A DNA stretch of 64,000 bases from Kitasatospora herbaricolor (GTDB lineage Bacteria; Actinomycetota; Actinomycetes; Streptomycetales; Streptomycetaceae), in the NCBI RefSeq assembly GCF_030813695.1, contig NZ_JAUSVA010000002.1, positions 1,612,001 through 1,676,000 on the forward strand. The letters run 5' to 3'. Both the position numbers and the translations under genes were made by a program. Shown here piece by piece: positions 54,652 through 63,502 of the stretch (position 1 is the first letter of the stretch; every line of letters starts with the position of its first letter). The notes beneath the pieces are model-generated. The model made no database searches, was not told where the DNA came from, and worked only from the letters and a program-made list of their open reading frames with translations.

Positions 54652-55713
54652 TCAGCAGTGGCCGGCCGGTTCGGAGACCGCGCAGTGGTTGCGGGTGAAG
54701 ACGTTGGCCGTGCCGGTGTCGCGGTCGGCGAGGTCGGCGGGGCTGTTGCCGTCCACGTGGTTGTCGCTGACGGTGATCCGCGCGTTGGGGACGCCGACGA
54801 CGCTGTGGAAGAGCACGATGCCGCCGGACATCGACGAGGCGCCGACGTTGTCCCGGACGGTGTTGCCGGTCACCAGGGTGTCCTCGGCGCCGGTGAGGAG
54901 GATGCCGGTGCCCTGGATCGCGTCCAGCCGGGGGTTCGGCGGGCAGTACTTGTTGTTCTCGGTGACGGTGTTGCGGCTGACCGTCAGCGCGCCGGCCCGC
55001 GGGACGCCCTCGTCGCCGACGACGAAGACCCCGCCGCAGTTCCCGTGGACGATGTTGCGGTCGATGCTGAGGTTGCGGGCGCGGCGGATGGTGACGCCGA
55101 TCCGGTTGCCGCTCAGCATGTTCCGGCTGATCACCGCGCCCTCGGTGTCGATGGCGCCGCCCTCGTTGTCCACGGTGTTGGCGAGGAAGATGCCGGACTG
55201 GCCGTTGTCGGCCGCCTCGTTGCCGGTGAAGCTGCCCCGGACGGACTTCTCCTGGCTGATGCCCTGCTGGCCGTTGCCCAGCGCGCGGACGCCCCGGACG
55301 GTCATCCCGTCGGTCTCGCTGGCGTTGAGGCCGTTCTTGCGGAAGCCGGAGACGGTGAGCAGTTCGACCCGGACGCCGGTCAGCCGCGCGCCCTCGGCGC
55401 CGGCGACGCAGATGCCGTGGCCGGCGGTGGCGCAGGCGCTGGTGTCGGCCGGGTCCGGCGTGATCACGGTGTTCGGGCCGGCCCCGCGCAGGGTGAGGCC
55501 GGAGGTGGTGACCCGCACGCTCCCCCGGTAGGTGCCGGGCAGCAGCTGGACGGTGTCGCCGGGGGCGGCCGCGTCCACCGCCTGCTGGATCGACTCGCCG
55601 GGCTGGACGAGGTGGAGGGCGGAGGCGTGCGCCGGGGGTGCGGCGCCCAGGGTGATCAGGGCCGTGGCGGTGGCGGTGGCCGCCGCGAGCTGGGGGACCC
55701 GTCGCGTGGGCAT
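54652..55713 (-). CDS. Secreted right-handed parallel beta-helix protein
   Basis: This 353-residue exported protein has a signal peptide over about 1-31 (QLAAATATATALITLGAAPP, ending AHA). The remainder is a series of short beta-helix rungs typical of pectate-lyase/NosD-like folds: GESIQQAVDAAAPGDTVQLL, GSVRVTTSGLTLRGAGP, then repeated N-rich turns such as SRNMLSGNRIGVTIRRARNL and VTGNTVRDNVG. Such proteins bind or cleave polysaccharides; no catalytic residues can be assigned. The O-methyltransferase gene is 61 bp downstream on the same strand and may share its transcript. Confidence 0.82.
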   Translation of the reverse strand: MPTRRVPQLAAATATATALITLGAAPPAHASALHLVQPGESIQQAVDAAAPGDTVQLLPGTYRGSVRVTTSGLTLRGAGPNTVITPDPADTSACATAGHGICVAGAEGARLTGVRVELLTVSGFRKNGLNASETDGMTVRGVRALGNGQQGISQEKSVRGSFTGNEAADNGQSGIFLANTVDNEGGAIDTEGAVISRNMLSGNRIGVTIRRARNLSIDRNIVHGNCGGVFVVGDEGVPRAGALTVSRNTVTENNKYCPPNPRLDAIQGTGILLTGAEDTLVTGNTVRDNVGASSMSGGIVLFHSVVGVPNARITVSDNHVDGNSPADLADRDTGTANVFTRNHCAVSEPAGHC

Positions 55714-56106
55714 GATTCGGAACCTGCTTTCCTTGCACGGTCTCTGAGGCGCGGTGCGGTGGGTGACAGCCGGTCGGACCGACGTCCTCGGGCGCTGCTC
55801 CGCCGGGGCGCGCGGGCGGCATGCGTGTCCGCCGGTTCGACGCTATGGGCGATGCGGCGGGCCCGCCACCGGGTGCGTCCGCCGGACTGACGGGGCGTCG
55901 GCCGGTTGTCGTAACGGGGCGTCAGGCGCATCGGGCGCGGGTGAGCGGCAGGGGTTCGGTCCGGCCCGGCGCGCCGCCCGCCGGACGCCTCCGGGGCGGG
56001 CGGGCGCGGGGAGGCCGACGGACCGGGGCCGGGGCCGACGACCCGGGGCCCGCCCGGGGCCGGGGCCGGTGACCGGCGGCGCCGGGGCGCGTGACAGGCT
56101 CTCGGC
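55714..56106. other. Spacer between beta-helix and endonuclease IV genes
   Basis: This 393-bp divergent spacer contains no supported gene. The portion 55990-56095 is dominated by GGGGCCGGGGCC-type low-complexity sequence; no promoter could be assigned with confidence. Confidence 0.4.
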
Positions 56107-57039
56107 ATGAACGCCGCACCACTGTCGCCCGCCGCCCGCAACCCGATCGGGGCACACGTACCGGTCGCCGCGAAGGGCCTGGCCGGGACGGGACTGGCGT
56201 TCGCCCGGCGGGTGGGCGCCGAGGCCGTCCAGGTGTTCGTGGCGAACCCCCGCGGGTGGGCCACTCCCCCGGGCAACCCGGCGCAGGACGAGGCCTTCCG
56301 GACGGCCTGCGCCGAGGAGGGCGTCGCCGCGTACGTGCACGCGCCCTACCTGATCAACTTCGGCTCGGACACCGCCGCGACCCGGGAGCACTCGGCCGAC
56401 TCGCTGCGGCACTCGCTGCTGCGCGGGCACGCGATCGGGGCGCTCGGCGTCGTCCTGCACACCGGCTCGGCGGTCGGCACCGCACCGGACGGCGGCTCGC
56501 GGCGGGCCGAGGCGATGGCGCAGGTCCGCGCGGACCTGCTGCCGCTGCTCGACGAGCTGGACGGGCTCGGCGAGGACGCGCCCTGGCTGCTGCTGGAGCC
56601 GACCGCCGGGCAGGGCCGCTCGCTCTGCTCGCGTATGGAGGACCTCGCGGAGTACCTGGAGGCCCTGGAGGGGCACCCGCGGGTGGGCGTCTGCCTCGAC
56701 ACCTGCCACGCCTTCGCGGCCGGGCACGACCTGGCCGCCGAGGGCGGGGTCGGCGCGACGCTGGACGCGCTGGTCGCCGCGGCCGGGCCGGGCCGGCTGC
56801 GGCTGATCCACGCCAACGACTCCGAGGACGAGGTCGGCGCCCGCAAGGACCGGCACGCCAACATCGGGGCCGGCCGGATCGGCGCGGCGCCGTTCCGGGC
56901 CCTGTTCGAGCACCCCGCGACGCTGGGCGTGCCGCTGGTTATCGAGACGCCGGACCGCAAGCACGGCGGCGACGGCACCGGGCACGCGGCGGACATCGCC
57001 CGGCTGAAGGAGCTGCGGGCGGCGGCCGCCGCCGGCTGA
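56107..57039 (+). CDS. nfo: Endonuclease IV (AP endonuclease)
   Basis: This 310-residue TIM-barrel enzyme incises DNA 5' to abasic sites in base-excision repair, using three zinc ions. Conserved segments include IGAHVPVAAKGLAGTGLAFA, AYVHAPYLINFGSD, GVVLHTGSAVG, LLLEPTAGQG, GVCLDTCHAFAAGHDL, LIHANDSEDEVGARKDRHAN and LVIETPDRKHGGDG, together supplying the His, Glu and Asp zinc ligands. The start is ATG 56107, and the length is normal. No operon partner overlaps it; the MMPL transporter begins about 150 bp downstream. Confidence 0.93.
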   Translation: MNAAPLSPAARNPIGAHVPVAAKGLAGTGLAFARRVGAEAVQVFVANPRGWATPPGNPAQDEAFRTACAEEGVAAYVHAPYLINFGSDTAATREHSADSLRHSLLRGHAIGALGVVLHTGSAVGTAPDGGSRRAEAMAQVRADLLPLLDELDGLGEDAPWLLLEPTAGQGRSLCSRMEDLAEYLEALEGHPRVGVCLDTCHAFAAGHDLAAEGGVGATLDALVAAAGPGRLRLIHANDSEDEVGARKDRHANIGAGRIGAAPFRALFEHPATLGVPLVIETPDRKHGGDGTGHAADIARLKELRAAAAAG

Positions 57040-57193
57040 CCGCGGGCCGCTGCCGTCCCGCTCCCGGTGGGCCGGCGGGCGGCGCGGAGGTGATCCGGGC
57101 CGGGTCGCCCCGAGCTGCCGCCCCGGACGTGCGGTGGCAGGGTGGTACGGGGGATTTTCCGCCCGAGACAGCCGCACCCGCGAGGGGGCACCG

Positions 57194-59293
57194 ATGAGTC
57201 CGACCCGCCGACTGGCCGCGCTGCCCTGTGGACGACGCAGCAAATGGGTCGTCCTGGTGTTGTGGATCGTCCTGGTGGCCGCCGCCGGTCCGCTGGCCGG
57301 GAAGCTGATGGGCGCCGAGGACAACGAGGCGTCCAGCTGGCTGCCGGGCAACGCCGAGTCGACCCAGGTCCTGGTGGAGCAGCGGGCCTTCCAGCCGGTG
57401 GACACCGCCCAGGCCGTGGTGGTCTACGAGCGGCCGAGCGGCATCACCGCGGCCGACCAGGCCAAGGCCGCCCAGGACGCCCAGGCCTTCGCCACCGCGC
57501 CGCACGTGCTCGGCCCGGTGACCGGGCCCCAGCTGTCCAAGGACGGTCAGGCGATGCAGACCGTGGTGCCGGTCGACATCGGCACCAACGGCTGGAACGA
57601 CCTCAAACCGGCCGTCGACAGCATGCGGGCCACCGCGGCCGCCGGCGCGAACGGGATGGCCACCCACGTCACCGGCCCGGCCGGCATCGGGGCCGACCAG
57701 GCGGAGGCGTTCGCCGGGATCGACGGCACCCTGCTGTACGCGACCGTGTCCGTGGTGATCATCCTGCTGCTGCTGACCTACCGCAGTCCGGTCCTGTGGC
57801 TGCTGCCGCTGCTCTCGGCGGGCGTGTCGCTGATCGCCTCGCAGGCCCTGATCTACCTGCTCGCCGAGCACGCCGGGCTGACCGTCAACGCGCAGAGCGC
57901 GGGCATCCTGATCGTCCTGGTCCTCGGCGCGGGCACCGACTACGCGCTGCTGATCACCGCCCGTTACCGGGAGGAGCTGCGGCGTCACGAGGACCGGCAC
58001 GAGGCGATGGCGTTCGCCCTGCACCGGGCCGGTCCGGCGATCCTGGCCAGCTCGGCCACCGTGATCGCCTCGATGCTGTGCCTGCTGGTCGCCGAGATGA
58101 ACTCCACCCGGGGGCTCGGCCCGGTCTGCGCGATCGGCGTGGCCGTCGCGCTGCTGGCGATGCTGACGCTGCTGCCCGCGCTGCTGGTGATCTGCGGCCG
58201 CTGGGTGTTCTGGCCGGTGCGCCCGGCGTACGGGACGGCGGAGCCGACCAGGACCGGCAACTGGGCGCACGTCGGCGGCTGGATCGGGCAGCGGCCGCGG
58301 AAGGTCTGGGTGGGCACCGCGCTGGCGCTGGCGGCCTGCTGCGTCGGTCTGGTGTCGCTGAACGCCAACGGCCTGAGCACCGCCGGGACGTTCACCGGCA
58401 CACCCGACTCGGTGGTGGGCCAGGAGGTGCTGGTCGAGCACTTCCCCGGCGGCACCGGCGCCCCGCTCACCGTGATCAGCTCGGCCGGGGAGGCCGGTAC
58501 CGTCCAGGCGGCGGCCGCGGCCACCCCCGGCGTCGCCTCGACCACTCCGCCGGTGACGCACGGGGACGTGGCGGTGTTCCAGGCCACCCTGACCGACCCG
58601 CCGGACAGCCAGGCCGCCAAGGACACCGTGGACCGGGTCCGGGACTCCGTCCACGCGGTGCCGGGGGCCGACGCCAAGGTCGGCGGCAGCACCGCCGTGA
58701 TCCTGGACGCCGGACGGGCCGCCTCGGCCGACAACCGGACGATCATCCCGCTGGTGCTCGGCGTGGTGCTGGTGATCCTCGCCCTGCTGCTCCGGGCGGT
58801 GACCGCGCCCCTGGTGCTGATCGCCACGGTGGTGCTGAGCTACGCGGCGGCGATGGGGATCAGTGCGTTCTTCTTCACGCACGTCTTCCACTTCGAGGGG
58901 CAGGACAACGCGTTCCCGCTGTTCGTGTTCGTGTTCCTGGTCGCGCTCGGCATCGACTACAACATCTTCCTGATGACCCGGGTGCGGGAGGAGGCCGTCC
59001 ATCGCGGCACCCGGGCGGGGGCGGTCGCCGGGCTGGCCGCCACCGGTGGCGTGATCACCTCGGCGGGCCTGATCCTGGCCAGCACCTTCGCCGTGCTGGG
59101 CACCCTGCCGGTGGTGGGCTTCGCCGAGATCGGCTTCGCGGTGGCGCTCGGCGTGCTGCTGGACACCCTCGTGGTGCGGTCGGTGCTGGTCACCGCGCTC
59201 ACCATGGACATCGACCGGCACATGTGGTGGCCGAGCCCGCTCGCCCGGCCGCGCCGGGAACTGACGGACCATCAGCGTTCGAAGGTCGTCTGA
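57194..59293 (+). CDS. MMPL/RND-family membrane transporter
   Basis: This 699-residue exporter has the MMPL layout: helix 1 (WVVLVLWIVLVAAAGPLAG), a large extracytoplasmic domain (about 45-175), a five-helix bundle (about 180-355), a second extracytoplasmic domain (about 380-505) and a second bundle (about 510-670). The proton-relay region is present as GAGTDYALLITARYREELRR and again as GIDYNIFLMTRVREEAVHRG, each with the essential Asp-Tyr. Such proteins export lipids or small molecules; the cargo is unknown. ATG 57194 follows GAGGGGG. Confidence 0.92.
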   Translation: MSPTRRLAALPCGRRSKWVVLVLWIVLVAAAGPLAGKLMGAEDNEASSWLPGNAESTQVLVEQRAFQPVDTAQAVVVYERPSGITAADQAKAAQDAQAFATAPHVLGPVTGPQLSKDGQAMQTVVPVDIGTNGWNDLKPAVDSMRATAAAGANGMATHVTGPAGIGADQAEAFAGIDGTLLYATVSVVIILLLLTYRSPVLWLLPLLSAGVSLIASQALIYLLAEHAGLTVNAQSAGILIVLVLGAGTDYALLITARYREELRRHEDRHEAMAFALHRAGPAILASSATVIASMLCLLVAEMNSTRGLGPVCAIGVAVALLAMLTLLPALLVICGRWVFWPVRPAYGTAEPTRTGNWAHVGGWIGQRPRKVWVGTALALAACCVGLVSLNANGLSTAGTFTGTPDSVVGQEVLVEHFPGGTGAPLTVISSAGEAGTVQAAAAATPGVASTTPPVTHGDVAVFQATLTDPPDSQAAKDTVDRVRDSVHAVPGADAKVGGSTAVILDAGRAASADNRTIIPLVLGVVLVILALLLRAVTAPLVLIATVVLSYAAAMGISAFFFTHVFHFEGQDNAFPLFVFVFLVALGIDYNIFLMTRVREEAVHRGTRAGAVAGLAATGGVITSAGLILASTFAVLGTLPVVGFAEIGFAVALGVLLDTLVVRSVLVTALTMDIDRHMWWPSPLARPRRELTDHQRSKVV

Positions 59294-59455
59294 GCGCGGG
59301 CCGCCGCCCGCCTCCTCGGGACAGGTTGGCCAGACAAGTTTCGGACGAGTTCACGCGGTGATCGTCCGATGTCTTGCCGGGCGTGACCCTCGGGGCGAAG
59401 ACTGCCCGACAGCCCGCCGATTGACGGGTTCAGGACACTTCTTCGCGGAGCACTG

Positions 59456-60442
59456 ATGCCGTTCCCCACCCTCCGTCGTACCCCGCGCCTCGCCGCCGCC
59501 TGTGCGGTCGCCGCCGCCCTGATCGCCCCGCTGACCGCCGCCCCGGCGCAGGCGGCGGCGCCCGCGCCGGTACCGGCGCTCAACGTGCTGACCTACAACG
59601 TCTTCCTGATGAGCAAGAACCTCTACCCGAACTGGGGCCAGGACCACCGGGCCAAGGCCATCGCCTCGGCCGACTTCTTCCAGGGCCACGACGTGGTGGT
59701 GCTCCAGGAGGCCTTCGACAACGCCGCCTCCGACGCGCTGACCGCCCAGGCCTCGGCGGCCTACCCGTACCACACCCCCGTGGTCGGCCGCTCGACCGCC
59801 GGCTGGGACGCCACCGGCGGCAGCTACAGCTCCGCCACACCCGAGGACGGCGGGGTCACCCTGCTCAGCAAGTGGCCGATCCTGCGCAAGGAACAGTACG
59901 TCTTCAAGGACGCGTGCGGGTCGGACTGGTGGTCGAACAAGGGCTTCGTCTACGCCGTGCTCGACGTCGACGGCCTGCGCACCCACGTGATCGGCACCCA
60001 CCTGCAGTCCACCGACACCGGCTGCTCCAGCGGCCAGCCGGCCGCCGTCCGGGCCGCCCAGCTGCGCGCGATGCGCTCCTTCATCGACGGGAAGAACATC
60101 CCGGCGGCCGAGCCGGTGCTGATCGCCGGCGACCTCAACATCGACTCCCACGGCAGCGAGTACGCCTCGCTGCTCGGCAACGCCGGCGTGGCGCCCGCCG
60201 ACAGCCGGACCGGCTGGGCCAACTCCTTCGACACCGTCGACAACTCGATCGCCGCCTACCGCTACCCCGGCGAGCCGAAGGAGGACCTCGACTACGTCCT
60301 CTACCGCGCCGACCACGCCCGGCCCGCCCTCTGGCACAACGAAGTCCTGCACACCCACAGCTCGCCCTGGACGGTCAGCAGCTGGGGCACCAGCTACACC
60401 TACACCGACCTCTCCGACCACTACCCGCTCAGCGCCGGCTGA
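59456..60442 (+). CDS. Secreted sphingomyelinase C / phospholipase
   Basis: This 328-residue exported enzyme of the DNase I-like superfamily hydrolyses sphingomyelin to ceramide and phosphocholine. The signal peptide covers about 1-34 (RLAAACAVAAALIAPLTAAP, ending AQAAA). The metal and catalytic motifs are NVLTYNVFLM, VVVLQEAFDN (metal Glu), THLQSTDTG, LIAGDLNIDSHGSEY (DxN) and the terminal DLSDHYPLSAG with the catalytic His. Length and order match bacterial neutral sphingomyelinases. It likely scavenges phosphate or choline, or damages membranes. It is monocistronic. Confidence 0.93.
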   Translation: MPFPTLRRTPRLAAACAVAAALIAPLTAAPAQAAAPAPVPALNVLTYNVFLMSKNLYPNWGQDHRAKAIASADFFQGHDVVVLQEAFDNAASDALTAQASAAYPYHTPVVGRSTAGWDATGGSYSSATPEDGGVTLLSKWPILRKEQYVFKDACGSDWWSNKGFVYAVLDVDGLRTHVIGTHLQSTDTGCSSGQPAAVRAAQLRAMRSFIDGKNIPAAEPVLIAGDLNIDSHGSEYASLLGNAGVAPADSRTGWANSFDTVDNSIAAYRYPGEPKEDLDYVLYRADHARPALWHNEVLHTHSSPWTVSSWGTSYTYTDLSDHYPLSAG

Positions 60443-60568
60443 CCGACGGGACGCCCTCGCCGGCGGCGCCCGGCGCCCGGGCACCCGTCCGACCGAACCC
60501 GGGATGCGGCGCGCCGGTGCCCGGCCTAGGTTGCGCTGGGGGGCTACCGACGAGAGGTGAACACTCCC

Positions 60569-60760
60569 ATGGCAGGAAAGTTCGAGGTCTACACCGACGA
60601 GAGCGGCATGCACCGGTTCCGGCTCAAGGCGAGCAACGGGTCGGTCGTCGTGACGGGTGAGGCGTACGAGACGCGGGACGACTGCATCAAGAGCATCGAG
60701 TCGATCCGGAAGCTCGCGCCGTACGCGGAGCTCAAGGAAGGCGCCGCCACCCCGGCCTGA
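60569..60760 (+). CDS. DUF1508 (YegP-like) small protein
   Basis: This 63-residue protein is a single DUF1508 unit: KFEVYTDESGMHRFRLKASN, then GSVVVTGEAYETRDDCIKSI and ESIRKLAP. E. coli YegP contains two such units and has no proven function. It is cytosolic. ATG 60569 is preferred to GTG 60557, which would overlap the GAGAGG site. It is a single gene closed by a hairpin at 60772-60807. Confidence 0.88.
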   Translation: MAGKFEVYTDESGMHRFRLKASNGSVVVTGEAYETRDDCIKSIESIRKLAPYAELKEGAATPA

Positions 60761-60771
60761 CCCCGCGCACG

Positions 60772-60807
60772 CCCGGGCCGGCCACCGTACGCGGTGGCCG
60801 GCCCGGG
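60772..60807 (+). terminator. Terminator after DUF1508 gene
   Basis: CCCGGGCCGGCCACCG (60772-60787) pairs perfectly with its complement at 60792-60807 around TACG. Confidence 0.9.
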
Positions 60808-60890
60808 TGTCTCACGTTCGCCGACATGCGTTCGTCTGTTCGACATATCCCTTTGGCCGCCCGCACGCCGGGCGCGGAGAGAACGATGGC

Positions 60891-62264
60891 ATGCGTGTCG
60901 CCATCGTCACCGAATCCTTCCCGCCCGAGGTCAACGGCGTTGCCCACAGCGTGCTGCGGACGGCCGAGCACCTCGTCCGGCGCGGCCACCAACCCCTGGT
61001 CATCACTCCCGCTCCGGCCCGCGGCGCGCACTGCCCGCCGCACTCCTTCGGCCCGGACGCCACCCCCATCCCCGTCGTCCGGATCCCCTCCCTACCGCTG
61101 CCCGGCTACCCGCAGGTACGGATCGCGCTGCCCAGCCGGCAACTCGCCGCCGCGATCTCCGGGCACCGGCCCGACCTCGTCCACCTGGCCGGCCCCTTCG
61201 TCCTCGGGGCACGCGGCATGGAGGCGGCCCGCTCGCTCGGCGTGCCGGCCGTCGCCGTCTACCAGACCGACCTCGCCGGGTACGCGCACGCCTACCGGGC
61301 CGGCCGGGGGCTCGGCGAGGCGGCCGCCTGGCACCGGATCAGGACGGTGCACCGGGCCGCCGCCCGCACCCTGGCGCCGTCCACCCCCGCCGCCCAGGAC
61401 CTCACCGCGCACGGCGTGCCCCGGGTGCGGCTCTGGCCGCGCGGCGTCGACTCGGTGCGCTTCCACCCCCGGCACCGGGACGAGGCCCTGCACCGGGCGC
61501 TGGCCCCCGGCGGGGAGGTGCTGGTCGGGTACGTCGGGCGGCTCGCGCCCGAGAAGCGGGTCGACCTGCTCGCCGGGGCGTCCGCGCTGCCCGGCGTCCG
61601 GGTGGTGGTGATCGGCGACGGCCCGTCCGCCCCGGGGCTGCGCGCCGCGATGCCGGGCGCGGTGTTCCTGGGCCGCAAGACCGGCGCCGAGCTGGCCCGT
61701 TGCTTCGCCAGCCTCGACCTGTTCGTGCACACCGGCCCGCTGGAGACCTTCTGCCAGACCATCCAGGAGGCGATGGCCAGCGGCCTCCCGGTGGTCGGCC
61801 CGGCGGCCGGCGGTCCGCTGGACCTGGTCGGGCACCACCGCACCGGGCTGCTCGTCCCGCCACGGGACGGCCGGGCGGTGACGGCGGCGGTCGCCGCACT
61901 GGCCGCCGACCCGGAGCTGCGGGCCGCGTACGGGCGGGCCGGACGGGCCGATGTGACGGCGCGCAGCTGGGAGTCGGTCGGGGACCTGCTGCTCCAGCAC
62001 TACGAGGAGGTGCTCGCCGAGCACCGCGGTGCGGGCACGGGCACGGCTGTGGGTGCGGGCACGGTCAACGGGACGGGCACGGGCCTCGCCGTCGGCGCCG
62101 GGGCCGTGCCGGCCCCCGCCGCGGAGGTGCCGGCCCCGGCCGGCCCGCTCCCGGCCGCACCGGCCGACCTGCCCGACCTGCCCGACCTGCCCGACCTGCC
62201 CGCGGCGGCGGGCGAGGGCGCGACCGCCCCGGCGCCGGTGATCGTCCAGGGGCAGCCGGCATGA
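60891..62264 (+). CDS. GT4-type glycosyltransferase (mannosyltransferase-like)
   Basis: This 457-residue GT-B enzyme resembles the actinobacterial GDP-mannose-dependent transferases (PimB'/MgtA-like). N-terminal acceptor domain: MRVAIVTESFPPEVNGVAHS. C-terminal donor domain: VGYVGRLAPEKRVDLLAGAS and the EX7E motif in GPLETFCQTIQEAMASGLPV. The last 75 residues are low-complexity Ala/Gly/Thr/Pro with a PDL tripeptide repeated four times (DNA 62164-62201) and are probably disordered. The ATG at 60891 is preferred over the out-of-frame ATG at 60886. Its stop overlaps the next glycosyltransferase start (ATGA), so the three downstream genes form a coupled operon. Confidence 0.9.
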   Translation: MRVAIVTESFPPEVNGVAHSVLRTAEHLVRRGHQPLVITPAPARGAHCPPHSFGPDATPIPVVRIPSLPLPGYPQVRIALPSRQLAAAISGHRPDLVHLAGPFVLGARGMEAARSLGVPAVAVYQTDLAGYAHAYRAGRGLGEAAAWHRIRTVHRAAARTLAPSTPAAQDLTAHGVPRVRLWPRGVDSVRFHPRHRDEALHRALAPGGEVLVGYVGRLAPEKRVDLLAGASALPGVRVVVIGDGPSAPGLRAAMPGAVFLGRKTGAELARCFASLDLFVHTGPLETFCQTIQEAMASGLPVVGPAAGGPLDLVGHHRTGLLVPPRDGRAVTAAVAALAADPELRAAYGRAGRADVTARSWESVGDLLLQHYEEVLAEHRGAGTGTAVGAGTVNGTGTGLAVGAGAVPAPAAEVPAPAGPLPAAPADLPDLPDLPDLPAAAGEGATAPAPVIVQGQPA

Positions 62265-63502
62265 ACACCCCGCTGCGGATCGTCCGGCTGGCCAACTTCG
62301 TCACGCCGGTCTCCGGGGGCCTGCGCACCGCGCTGCGCCACCTCGGCGCCGGCTACCTGGCCGCCGGCCACGAGCCGGTGCTGATCGTGCCCGGCCCACG
62401 GCGGCGGGAGGAGCACACCGAGCAGGGCCTGGTGATCACGCTGCCCGGGCCGGTGCTCCCGGGCAGCGGCGGCTACCGGGTGCTGACCGACCGGCGGGCC
62501 GTCGGCCGGGCCTTGACCTCGCTGGCGCCGGACCGGCTGGAGGTGTCGGACCGCACCACGCTGCGCTGGACCGGCGCCTGGGCGCGGCGCGCCGGGGTCC
62601 GCTCGGCGATGGTCTCGCACGAGAGCGCGACCGGCCTGCTGGGGACGTGGGGCCTCCCGGCGCCGGTCGCGCGGACCCTCGCCGACCGGCTCAACTCCCG
62701 TACGGTGCGAGGCTACGACACGGTGATCTGCACCACGGACTGGGCGGCCGGCGAGTTTCGCCGGATCGGCGCCGCCCGGGTGGTGCGGGCACCCCTGGGG
62801 GTGGACCTGGCCCGGCTCCACCCGGACCGCTTCACCCTGTCGCGGGAGCAGTCCAGGGCCCGGTACGCCGGTCGCGGGCAGGTGCTGCTGGTGCTCTGCT
62901 CCCGGCTGTCGGCGGAGAAGCGGCCGGAGCGCGCCCTGGACGCGCTCGCGGAGCTGCGGCGGCGCGGCACGCCCGCCGTGCTGACGGTGGCCGGCACCGG
63001 ACCGCTGTTGCCGAAACTGGCCGCGCGGGCCCGCAAGCAGCGGCTGCCGGTCCGCTTCCTCGGGCATCTGAGCAGTCGGGACGCGGTCGCCGAACTGCTG
63101 GCCTGTGCCGACGTGGTGCTAGCCCCGGGCCCGGTGGAGACCTTCGGGCTGGCCGCGCTGGAGGCGCTCGCCTGCGGGACGCCGGTCGCGGTCAGCCGGC
63201 ACTCGGCGCTGCCCTCGATCGTCGGCCCGGCGGGCGCCGTCGCCGACGACAGCGGCGCGGCCTTCGCCGACGCCGTCCGGGAGGTGCTCGACCGGCCGGA
63301 GCACGAGCGGCGGGCCGTCGCCCGGGCCCGGGCCGAGGAGTACGGCTGGCCGGCCGCCGTCGCCGGCTTCCTCGCGGCGCACGGGACCGGCGAGGTCGGC
63401 GAGGCCGGAGCAGTCCGGGCGGCGGGTGATCCGGGCGCCGGAACGACGGCCGGCGGGCCGGGCGCCGCAACGGGGGTCGGGGCGGCCGGGGGGCCGCGAT
63501 GA
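62261..63502 (+). CDS. GT4-type glycosyltransferase, second of pair
   Basis: This 413-residue GT-B protein has an N-terminal RIVRLANFVTPVSGGLRTAL, donor-domain LLVLCSRLSAEKRPERALDA and the EX7E motif in GPVETFGLAALEALACGTPV. Gly/Ala-rich disordered residues occupy the last 40 positions. It is coupled by ATGA overlap to the previous glycosyltransferase and, at its end, to the SGNH hydrolase. Two successive transferases suggest two additions to one glycolipid or glycan; the sugars are unknown. Confidence 0.9.
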   Translation: MNTPLRIVRLANFVTPVSGGLRTALRHLGAGYLAAGHEPVLIVPGPRRREEHTEQGLVITLPGPVLPGSGGYRVLTDRRAVGRALTSLAPDRLEVSDRTTLRWTGAWARRAGVRSAMVSHESATGLLGTWGLPAPVARTLADRLNSRTVRGYDTVICTTDWAAGEFRRIGAARVVRAPLGVDLARLHPDRFTLSREQSRARYAGRGQVLLVLCSRLSAEKRPERALDALAELRRRGTPAVLTVAGTGPLLPKLAARARKQRLPVRFLGHLSSRDAVAELLACADVVLAPGPVETFGLAALEALACGTPVAVSRHSALPSIVGPAGAVADDSGAAFADAVREVLDRPEHERRAVARARAEEYGWPAAVAGFLAAHGTGEVGEAGAVRAAGDPGAGTTAGGPGAATGVGAAGGPR

